Assembly (NCBI GenBank): GCA_946630405.1
Contig: CAMOYW010000018.1
Location: forward strand, 1-9,506
Direction: 5' to 3'
DNA from: an uncultured Clostridia bacterium
Lineage (GTDB): Bacteria > Bacillota > Clostridia > Lachnospirales > CAG-274
Length of the DNA: 9,506 nucleotides
The notes beneath the pieces are model-generated. The model worked only from the letters and a program-made list of their open reading frames with translations, searched no databases and had not been told where the DNA came from. Positions 1 through 6,648 of the stretch are shown in pieces (position 1 is the stretch's first letter; the number at the start of each line of letters is the position of its first letter). Made by a program: the position numbers and the translations under genes.

Positions 1-174
1 TATAAAGAGGATGGGACGTTTTTTATACAGTATATGGCACCCGAAGAAGATCTTGAATTTGATGAGATAGGTGCAAGGCTTGCCGTGGATAAGGCGCAAA
101 AGGAAAATGAGGAGCTTTTTAAGTCCCTTTCCCTTTGGTATAAGACCTTTATAATAGCCGGTGTGAGCAAATGA
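1..174 (+). CDS. C-terminal end of an unrecognised protein (partial)
   Basis: An open frame enters from the left edge and gives 57 residues before a TGA at 172-174. The tail contains YMAPEEDLEFDEIG, then a charged helix-like stretch (DKAQKENEELFKSL), and ends in WYKTFIIAGVSK. I do not recognise the family. No catalytic motif or membrane segment is visible in the part present. Codon choice (CTT Leu, ATA Ile) matches the downstream genes, so it is probably a genuine coding end. Its stop overlaps the dusB start as ATGA, which suggests translational coupling and a shared transcript. Most of the gene lies outside the window, so its function cannot be judged here. Confidence 0.7.
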   Translation, partial: YKEDGTFFIQYMAPEEDLEFDEIGARLAVDKAQKENEELFKSLSLWYKTFIIAGVSK

Positions 175-1127
175 AGATAGGAAACATTGAAATACCGAAT
201 AATGTGTTTCTTGCACCTATGGCAGGTGTCACCGATAAGCCCTACCGTATGATATGCAAGGAATACGGGGCAGGGCTTACCGTAAGCGAAATGGTGAGCG
301 CAAAAGGTATGGCACACAGGAATGCCAATACAAAGGCGCTTTTGGATACCGATAAGGCGGAAAGACCCGTTGCGGTGCAAATGTTCGGCTCGGAGCCCGA
401 TATAATGGCGAAAATGGCTCTCGAACTTAACTCATATGAAGATATAGATATAGTAGATATCAATATGGGTTGCCCTGTGCCAAAGGTGGTGAAAAACGGA
501 GAGGGTTCTGCTCTTATGCTCCGCCCCGAACTTGTGGCGGATATAGTGGCGGCCGTAAGTGAGGTAAGTGATAAGCCTGTTACCGTAAAGATAAGAAAGG
601 GCTTTGACGATGAGCATATCAATGCGCCCGAAATTGCCGCGATAGCCGAAAAAAACGGTGCGGCGGCAATAGCCGTACACGGAAGAACGAGGGAGCAGTA
701 TTATTCGGGAAAGGCGGATTGGGAAATAATAAAACGTGTGAAGCAAGCTGTTTCCATACCCGTTATAGGTAACGGAGATGTAACGGATGCTGTCACTGCA
801 AAGCAGATGTTGGACACTACGGGCTGTGATGCGGTGATGATAGGAAGAGCGGCACAGGGTGATCCCTTTATATTCAGGGAAGTGGTGCATTATCTTTCAA
901 CGGGAGAGCAATTACCTCCTCCCACGCTCGGTGAGCGTATATCGGTAATGAAGAAGCATATTATGCTTGAAGCCGAGATTAAGGGTGAAAGAGTGGCTGT
1001 GCGTGAGATGCGAAAGCATATAGGCTGGTATACAAAGGGAATTAGGCACGGAGCAAAGCTTCGTGTGCAAATAAATCAAACTGAGAGCATTCGGGAAATG
1101 CTTGATTTGATAGAGAGTATCATATAA
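171..1127 (+). CDS. dusB: tRNA-dihydrouridine synthase (DusB family)
   Basis: This flavoenzyme reduces specific uridines in the tRNA D-loop to dihydrouridine, using FMN and NADPH, in the cytoplasm. The 318 residues match the usual DusB length. The N-terminal TIM barrel shows APMAGVTDKPYR (15-26), the FMN-barrel motif. The catalytic cysteine is Cys101 in NMGCPVPKV, followed by the NGEGSALM segment (109-116). VHGRTREQYYSGKADW (169-184), GNGDV (200-204) and GRAAQGDPF (225-233) supply FMN phosphate and substrate contacts. The C-terminal helical tRNA-binding domain carries RKHIGWYTKG (281-290). The ATG overlaps the upstream stop (ATGA) and has only a weak ribosome binding site (GGTGTGAG), so coupling is likely. 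Everything expected of an active enzyme is present. The Dus fold is near certain; the DusB subtype is judged by overall resemblance. Confidence 0.95.
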   Translation: MKIGNIEIPNNVFLAPMAGVTDKPYRMICKEYGAGLTVSEMVSAKGMAHRNANTKALLDTDKAERPVAVQMFGSEPDIMAKMALELNSYEDIDIVDINMGCPVPKVVKNGEGSALMLRPELVADIVAAVSEVSDKPVTVKIRKGFDDEHINAPEIAAIAEKNGAAAIAVHGRTREQYYSGKADWEIIKRVKQAVSIPVIGNGDVTDAVTAKQMLDTTGCDAVMIGRAAQGDPFIFREVVHYLSTGEQLPPPTLGERISVMKKHIMLEAEIKGERVAVREMRKHIGWYTKGIRHGAKLRVQINQTESIREMLDLIESII

Positions 1128-1133
1128 TACGAA

Positions 1134-1140
1134 AGGGAGG
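1134..1140 (+). promoter_or_regulatory. Strong ribosome binding site for the stalk-domain protein
   Basis: AGGGAGG lies 7 bases before the ATG at 1148. It is the strongest Shine-Dalgarno in the first half of the window and fixes the start of the secreted protein. It suggests this gene is translated independently of dusB, although the two are only 20 bases apart. Confidence 0.75.
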
Positions 1141-1147
1141 GAAAATT

Positions 1148-1999
1148 ATGAAAAAACTTTTTGCAACATTTCTGGCAACTGTAATGTGTACTGCAAGTGT
1201 GTTTGCTTCACCTTTTGTGGAGGTATGCACAACTCCTGCTGAAGATGAATCCGAGGTGCTTTACAAGGACGGAACGACAAAGCGTACCACTCCGCCCGTT
1301 ACTCTTTTATACATCAACGGAGATGCGGTGTATAATGCAGACCCCGTTATCAAAAACGGCACTACTCTTGTCCCTTTGAGATATATTGCGGAGCTGTACA
1401 GCTGTGATGTGGACTGGGATGCGGAAAAACGCTCTGTGGAGATAGAAAAAGGAGAACTTGAAATAGAGTGTAGTATTGGCGCAAACACTATATTTGTAAA
1501 TGATATGCCCGTAAACATTTCAAACTCTGCGGAGATCATCGACCAAAGGACGTATGTACCCATTCGTGCCATTTCCGATGCATTCGGGGCTGAGGTGTAC
1601 TATGTGCAGGCTATCGCTCCGAATACGAATGTTGTTGCGATAGAAACAGAGAACGTATTTACGAGGGTAACAAAGGAAGATGCCGTTACCATAGCCGAAA
1701 AGCGCTATTTTGAGGATTTCCTGCCTACAATGGCGGATTATTTAAAAGAAAACTTCGGTATCACCCATGTTGACAAATCGTCGCTTGAAAAGGGCGAAGT
1801 AGGCTCGGGTATATACCGTGCCGAAGTTAAGGCGGACATGGGCAGATACTGGTATGTGACACTTTTTGAGGATGGCTCTTGCGGTGCCCTTATAGACAAA
1901 AACACGGGGAAAGCATACGCCGTGCATCGTTTCTCCCTTGTGGACTTTTCCGTAGCGGAGGAGGGAGATTACAGCGGTTGGTGCTGGAATTTCCAATAA
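1148..1999 (+). CDS. Secreted copper amine oxidase N-terminal-like (stalk) domain protein
   Basis: The 283-residue protein begins with a classical Sec signal peptide: MKK, a hydrophobic core at about 4-17, and a probable signal peptidase I site after SVFA at residue 20. No good lipobox surrounds Cys14. Residues about 48-167 form the stalk domain (the PF07833 type, named after copper amine oxidase but not itself an enzyme). They contain two related units, VIKNGTTLVPLRYIAE (67-82) and IIDQRTYVPIRAISDAFGAEV (130-150), read here as the family's repeated V/I-x-x-R-T-x-V-P-x-R pattern. The remaining part (about 172-283) has a helical stretch followed by RYWYVTLFEDGS and DKNTGKAYAV, loosely like a PepSY-type beta fold, but I cannot assign it firmly. 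There is no SLH or sortase signal, so it is probably secreted or loosely wall-associated. Enzymatic activity should not be inferred from the domain name. Confidence 0.85.
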   Translation: MKKLFATFLATVMCTASVFASPFVEVCTTPAEDESEVLYKDGTTKRTTPPVTLLYINGDAVYNADPVIKNGTTLVPLRYIAELYSCDVDWDAEKRSVEIEKGELEIECSIGANTIFVNDMPVNISNSAEIIDQRTYVPIRAISDAFGAEVYYVQAIAPNTNVVAIETENVFTRVTKEDAVTIAEKRYFEDFLPTMADYLKENFGITHVDKSSLEKGEVGSGIYRAEVKADMGRYWYVTLFEDGSCGALIDKNTGKAYAVHRFSLVDFSVAEEGDYSGWCWNFQ

Positions 2000-2005
2000 T
2001 GAGAT

Positions 2006-2806
2006 ATGTTTAGAGCAGATTATCATGTGCATACGGAATACTCCTTTGACAGTGAGGCACCCATAAATGCGGTTATCGAGCGTGCCATAGCTCTGGGACT
2101 AAAGGAGATAGCCGTTACGGATCATGTGGATTTCGATCCGAGGTACTATATCACGGATTACAATAAATACATTCCCATAATTGAGGCTCTAAAGGAAAAG
2201 TATTCCGATAAGATCAATATACTTACGGCGGTGGAGCTTGGGCTTGAAAGCCGCATGAGCGATAAGCTGAATAAGTTTATGGCGGATTTTCCTTTTGACT
2301 TTGTTATAGGTTCGTCTCACGGTGTCGGTATGCTGGATGTTTATTACGACAGGACACGCCTTTTTGAAGGCAGAAGCAAAAAAGAAGCATACGGCATTTA
2401 TTTTGAAGAGCTTTACAAAAATATACTTACATGCTTCGGATTTAACGTGTACGGGCATATAGATTACATATCCCGTTACGGTATGTATGATGACAATTCT
2501 GTCAAATACTCCGAGTTCGGAGACTATATTGACGAATGCCTTAAAGCGCTTATAGACAGAGGCTTGGGGATTGAGATAAATACTTCCGGGTTTAGGTATG
2601 GGATAGAGGCGACATATCCCTCCGTTGATATTCTGAAAAGATACAAAGAACTCGGAGGCGAAATACTTACCTGCGGTTCCGACAGCCACAGGGTCGAGGA
2701 TGTGGGCGACCATATAGACTATGCTTATCACCTCGCATCAGAGTCGGGATTTAGATATATTACAGTTTTCAGACAGAGAAAGCCCGAATTTATCGGCATA
2801 GATTGA
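2006..2806 (+). CDS. PHP-domain phosphoesterase, histidinol-phosphatase (HisJ) type
   Basis: The protein has 266 residues, the usual length for HisJ-family PHP hydrolases, which use a multi-metal site to cleave phosphate monoesters such as L-histidinol phosphate. The metal ligands appear in order: DYHVHTEYSFDSE (5-17, His7 and His9), TDHVD (38-42), Glu77 in AVELGLE, GSSHG (102-106, His105), GHIDYISRYG (150-159, His151), EINTSG (190-195) and GSDSH (224-228, Asp226 and His228). All expected ligands are intact. It starts 6 bases after the stalk gene without a clear Shine-Dalgarno, and its stop is one base before the kinase gene, so translation is probably coupled. No histidine-biosynthesis gene is visible nearby, so the substrate may be histidinol phosphate or another small phosphoester. 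The fold is near certain and the substrate is not. Confidence 0.88.
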   Translation: MFRADYHVHTEYSFDSEAPINAVIERAIALGLKEIAVTDHVDFDPRYYITDYNKYIPIIEALKEKYSDKINILTAVELGLESRMSDKLNKFMADFPFDFVIGSSHGVGMLDVYYDRTRLFEGRSKKEAYGIYFEELYKNILTCFGFNVYGHIDYISRYGMYDDNSVKYSEFGDYIDECLKALIDRGLGIEINTSGFRYGIEATYPSVDILKRYKELGGEILTCGSDSHRVEDVGDHIDYAYHLASESGFRYITVFRQRKPEFIGID

Positions 2807-2807
2807 T

Positions 2808-5579
2808 ATGAACAAAAGATATGTTTCTTCGGTGTTGGTGGTAATATTTTGCATATTGTTTGCAATACAGCCCTTTGCTTTGCCTTCAAGACATGCAAGA
2901 GGGCCGCTTACCGTGCGTGTGGGTTATATAGATTATAAAGGCTTCATTGAACCTGACGATAAGGGTCAGTTTCGCGGCTATGCGGTGGAGTACCTTAATG
3001 AGGTGTCGAAGTACACAAACTGGAGGTATGAGTATGTGTACAATGATTGGTCTACGCTGCTTAAAATGCTTGAAAATAAAGAAATAGACCTTATCTGTTC
3101 GGCACAAAAGACCCCCGAAAGAGAAGAAAAATATGAGTTTTCAAAATTTCCCATAGGCAATACGGAGTGTATCATTTACTCGGCTGCGGATGACGACAGG
3201 TTTTATTACAACGATTATGAGGCGTATGACGGCGCAAAGGTCGCCATGCTTAAAGACAACGCCGTAAACAATTTTTTCTTTGAAAAGGTTAAGGAGGCAA
3301 ATGTCGAAGTAACTCCCGTATATTGCAGTTCGGACTCGGAGACGATAGCGAAAATAGACAACGGAGAGGCAGACCTTGCCATAAGCGAGCTTTTGTCCTT
3401 CCATGCCGACCATAAGATAGTGGGCAGCTTCGGAATGGATCCTTATTACTTTATAAGCTATAAGGGCAGCAGATATATGTCGGATCTTAATCTTGCTTTG
3501 GAGGAAATAAAAAAAGATCCTTATTTTGAAGCCACGCTTTACTCACGCTACTACGGGACAAGTGCCATAGCTTCACAGCCGCTTTTTACAAGGGTAGAAA
3601 AGGAGTTCGTTAAGAACAATCCCAAACTTACGGTTGCGCTTCCCACCGATGAAATGCCGCTGGCATATTATGATAACGCAAAAAAACAGTTTGACGGTAT
3701 AGCCGTAATTATGCTTGAAAGGATCGGTGAAGTCAGCGGACAGAGTGTTGAATTTCTGCCGAAAGACAGAAGTGCCGAGGCGGATTTTGAGCTTTGCACC
3801 GTCTATTATGAGACGGATGCGCCCTCGCTTTCCGATAGGTATTCGAAGCCTATTTTCAAGGACGGCGTGAGCATGCTGTGCCTCGGAGGTAAAAAGCCCT
3901 CTTTGGGAAGCGGAAACACTTTGAAAATTGCCTTCACTTCAAATTCGACCGATGAAATATCAAGTCTCAGGCTTGGCGGAGCGGTCATCGACCCGATAAC
4001 CGTCGAAAGCTTTACAAAAAGTACGGAGGCTCTTGACAAGCGTAAAGCGGATTGCATACTGAAAGGCCGCTTTATAGCAAGTGATTTTATTCAAAGGCGA
4101 TTTGACAATAAATATACAGCCGTTCCTCTTGAAAACGTGTCGGTAATGTATTGTCTTCGTTCAAACAGAAATACCGTGGGCATATCCGCTATCAACAAGG
4201 TGGTTGATACCTTTGATCCCAATGAACAGCTTGACAGAGCAAGCACCTTTGTAACGGAGCATACTTATAAATTGACCTTAAAGGATTATTATAAGATATA
4301 TGAGCCGTGGATAAAGCTCGGTATCGCAGCCTTCCTTATAATAATTTTGCTTACCGTTATGATCTTTGTGAGCAAGCACAGATCCCTTAAAGAGATCGCA
4401 AGGCAAAACGAAAGCATAGCCAAAGCCAATGAGGAGATACTTCAGGCAAATAACGTTAAAAGCGAATTCTTGACGAGGATGAGCCACGATATACGCACGC
4501 CGATGAGTGCCGTACTTACATCCTGCACCCTTGCGGAACAAGAGATCGAGGACAAGGATGCCGTGAGGGGCTATATTGCAAATATCAAGACGGCGGGAGA
4601 GTATCTGCTCGGTCTTGTAAACGATATACTCGATATGTCGGCACTTGAACGTTCCAAATTGAAGCTTACAAGAAAGTACTGCGTTCCCGAGGAGCTTACT
4701 TCGCCCATTGTAAATTTGTGGGGTACTCTTTGCAAGACAAAGGGTATAGAACTATCGGTAACACATTCTTTAGACGGTTATGAACTTGAAATAGACAAAA
4801 GGCGATTTGAACAGATATGCTACAATATTATTTCCAATTCCGTCAAATTTACTCCCGAAGGCGGCAAAATAACCGTTGCTCTTGACAAAGGAGAGGAAAC
4901 GGAAGATAAGGTCAAGCTCGTTTTGACCGTTTCGGACACGGGAAAGGGTATAAGTGAGGAATTTGCCAAACGTATGTTTGAGCCTTTTGAAAGAGAGGAA
5001 AGTGCGGGACATATCGAGGGAAGCGGCTTGGGACTCAGCATAGTAAGAGACCTTGTAAGGCTTAACGGAGGAACCGTATCGGCTTCAAGTAAGCAAGGTG
5101 AGGGCACGGTCATAACCGCCGTACTTCCCCTTAAATACAAAAAAGTGAAGAGCCAAAAAAGTCGGGAGGATGCAGACGATATCAGGCTTGACGGCATATC
5201 CGTGCTGCTGGTTGAGGATCATCCCATAAATATCGCACTTACCGAAAAGATACTTGTAAGGGCGGGCGCAAAGGTGAAAACGGCAAGAAACGGCTTGCTT
5301 GCGTTGGAGATTTTTAAAAATGCAAAGGAACATACCTTTGATGTGGTGCTTTCCGATATGCGTATGCCCGAACTTGACGGTGTTGAGCTTGCCGAAAGGA
5401 TCAAAGAAAGCGGCAGAGCCGACGGAGGGATCCCCGTTATAATACTTACGGCAGAAACCGCTCAAAGGGAGTTTTCAAGGGAGATACATATTTTCTCCGT
5501 ACTGAGAAAGCCCGTTGAGCCTACTGCTATATGTGCGGAGATACTTCGTGCGGTTTCCGACGATAAAAAGGATAATTAA
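2808..5579 (+). CDS. Hybrid sensor histidine kinase with two SBP_bac_3-like sensor modules and a receiver domain
   Basis: This 923-residue membrane sensor has the EvgS/BvgS type of layout. Residues 5-24 form a signal peptide or first membrane segment. Residues about 34-250 resemble a family 3 solute-binding (amino-acid type) module, with GQFRGYAVEYLNE, AQKTPEREEKYEFS and NGEADLAISE. A second, more divergent module spans about 272-480 (NPKLTVALPTDEMPLAYYD). A membrane segment (502-521) and a short coiled linker lead to HisKA with the phospho-acceptor His560 in SHDIRTPMSAV. The ATPase domain has the N box (NIISNSVKF, Asn673 and Asn677), the G1 box DTGKGIS (710-716) and the G2 box GSGLGLSIV (738-746). 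The C-terminal receiver (about 796-918) has the acidic pair Glu803/Asp804, the phospho-acceptor Asp850 in LSDMRMPELDG, Thr881 and Lys901. There is no PAS, Hpt or DNA-binding output domain, and no separate response regulator in the window. The ligand is unknown; an amino acid or similar small solute is the family-based guess. Confidence 0.93.
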   Translation: MNKRYVSSVLVVIFCILFAIQPFALPSRHARGPLTVRVGYIDYKGFIEPDDKGQFRGYAVEYLNEVSKYTNWRYEYVYNDWSTLLKMLENKEIDLICSAQKTPEREEKYEFSKFPIGNTECIIYSAADDDRFYYNDYEAYDGAKVAMLKDNAVNNFFFEKVKEANVEVTPVYCSSDSETIAKIDNGEADLAISELLSFHADHKIVGSFGMDPYYFISYKGSRYMSDLNLALEEIKKDPYFEATLYSRYYGTSAIASQPLFTRVEKEFVKNNPKLTVALPTDEMPLAYYDNAKKQFDGIAVIMLERIGEVSGQSVEFLPKDRSAEADFELCTVYYETDAPSLSDRYSKPIFKDGVSMLCLGGKKPSLGSGNTLKIAFTSNSTDEISSLRLGGAVIDPITVESFTKSTEALDKRKADCILKGRFIASDFIQRRFDNKYTAVPLENVSVMYCLRSNRNTVGISAINKVVDTFDPNEQLDRASTFVTEHTYKLTLKDYYKIYEPWIKLGIAAFLIIILLTVMIFVSKHRSLKEIARQNESIAKANEEILQANNVKSEFLTRMSHDIRTPMSAVLTSCTLAEQEIEDKDAVRGYIANIKTAGEYLLGLVNDILDMSALERSKLKLTRKYCVPEELTSPIVNLWGTLCKTKGIELSVTHSLDGYELEIDKRRFEQICYNIISNSVKFTPEGGKITVALDKGEETEDKVKLVLTVSDTGKGISEEFAKRMFEPFEREESAGHIEGSGLGLSIVRDLVRLNGGTVSASSKQGEGTVITAVLPLKYKKVKSQKSREDADDIRLDGISVLLVEDHPINIALTEKILVRAGAKVKTARNGLLALEIFKNAKEHTFDVVLSDMRMPELDGVELAERIKESGRADGGIPVIILTAETAQREFSREIHIFSVLRKPVEPTAICAEILRAVSDDKKDN
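5568..5572 (+). promoter_or_regulatory. Ribosome binding site that selects the TTG start of the DnaD-domain gene
   Basis: AAGGA lies 8 bases before the TTG at 5581, inside the last codons of the kinase gene. A longer frame with another TTG at 5515 exists but has only a poor binding site, and its extra 22 residues overlap the kinase receiver end. The protein from 5581 begins in register with known DnaD-family N-termini (start, then FKTN and IPNVFIDEYM). Confidence 0.65.
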
Positions 5580-5580
5580 A

Positions 5581-6648
5581 TTGAGTACTGTAAAATTCAA
5601 AACAAATACAAATATTACTGCCATACCGAATGTTTTTATAGATGAATATATGGCAAAACCCAATACTGCCGTTTTTTCGCTGATCTACATATACGGCTAC
5701 CGATGTGCCGCCGAAGGTGTGGAGGTAAGCACAGAAGATCTGGCAAAAGTGTTCGGCATACTTGAAAGTGATGTGCTGAAAGCGTGGAACTATTGGGACA
5801 GTCAGGGTGTGATACAGCTTGAACGCAGTAACAATGAGCTTAGCGTTGTGTTTTTGCCTCTTACGGGGCACGAAAGTGAATATTGCTCCACGGAGAAAAA
5901 GGCGCATGAAAATATAGAGAAAGCTTCCGATAAGCAAAATGAAGTTTTTGGGAAAAAGCAGACTCCCGTTTCCGAGATAAGAGCAAATTATAATCCCTCT
6001 GAAATAGAGGAGGTAAGAAATCGGGACGAATCCGTTACAGAGCTTTTTGACCTTGCGCAGAGTATGATGGGTAAGGTGCTTACTCAAATGGATACGCAGG
6101 CACTTGTGGAAATGCACGACTATCTGGGACTTCCGAACGAGCTTATAGCCATACTTTTGACTTATGCGGGCGAAAAGAAGAAAAAAATGCGGTATGTTCT
6201 TGCCGTTGCCAACGACTGGCATAGCAAGGGAGTGACCACGGTGGAGGCGGCGGAGATCTATCTTTCCTCCCTGACAGATGCGCCCAAAGTTATGAAATTT
6301 TTCGGCATAACCGCAAGAGAGGCATCCGAGGATGAAAGAGGTCTTATATATACATGGCTTGCAAAATATAAAATGAGCAAGGAACTTATAAAGCTTGCAT
6401 GTGAAAAGACGCTTGCCGCAACGGGAAAGCCGAGCTTTGCCTATGCCGATGCCATACTGAAAAACTGGCATGAAAACAATGTAACCACGCCGGAGGAAGC
6501 GAAGGCTCAAAGCGGTCGGGGAAAAGGTAAAACATCGGGCAAGGAGCAAAAGCCGAAGAATAATTCCTTTAACAGCTTTTCTTCCCAAAGAGATTATGAC
6601 GAGGCGGAGCTTGAAAGGGTGCTTAAAGACAGGGGGCGCATGAGATAA
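5581..6648 (+). CDS. DnaD-domain primosome-type protein, TTG start
   Basis: The protein has 355 residues when started at TTG 5581. Residues 1 to about 92 form the winged-helix N-terminal region of DnaD-type proteins (IPNVFIDEYM, then EDLAKVFGILESDVLKAWNY, then QGVIQL). After a charged linker (about 95-150) come two DnaD/DnaB_2 C-terminal domain repeats, at about 152-228 and 236-308. Each ends in a Y-x3-I/V-x3-W motif: YVLAVANDW (205-213) and YADAILKNW (288-296). This motif is associated with DNA binding in the family. The tail (309-355) is lysine- and asparagine-rich with a final YDEAELERVL helix, typical of these proteins. In Bacillus, DnaD helps recruit the helicase loader during initiation and restart; a similar role here is inferred and supported by the loader gene that follows immediately. 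A prophage origin is possible in principle, but no phage genes are near. Confidence 0.9.
   Translation: MSTVKFKTNTNITAIPNVFIDEYMAKPNTAVFSLIYIYGYRCAAEGVEVSTEDLAKVFGILESDVLKAWNYWDSQGVIQLERSNNELSVVFLPLTGHESEYCSTEKKAHENIEKASDKQNEVFGKKQTPVSEIRANYNPSEIEEVRNRDESVTELFDLAQSMMGKVLTQMDTQALVEMHDYLGLPNELIAILLTYAGEKKKKMRYVLAVANDWHSKGVTTVEAAEIYLSSLTDAPKVMKFFGITAREASEDERGLIYTWLAKYKMSKELIKLACEKTLAATGKPSFAYADAILKNWHENNVTTPEEAKAQSGRGKGKTSGKEQKPKNNSFNSFSSQRDYDEAELERVLKDRGRMR

Noticed and set aside
1101..1128. Promoter-like TTGATT...TATAAT at the end of dusB.
   Set aside because: The spacer is only 15 bases, and transcription would start around 1135, inside the ribosome binding site at 1134-1140, giving a message that lacks it. 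The -10 match is the chance result of the ATC ATA TAA codons.
1148..1999. Copper amine oxidase enzyme.
   Set aside because: Only the N-terminal stalk-like repeats are present. The catalytic domain with the topaquinone tyrosine and copper histidines is absent.
5527..6588. Long open frame on the minus strand (353 codons) opposite the DnaD-domain gene.
   Set aside because: The sense gene strongly prefers CTT leucine and avoids TTA, CTA and TCA codons, which removes stops from the opposite frame. The translated antisense product is rich in Cys, His, Phe and Tyr with no family resemblance.
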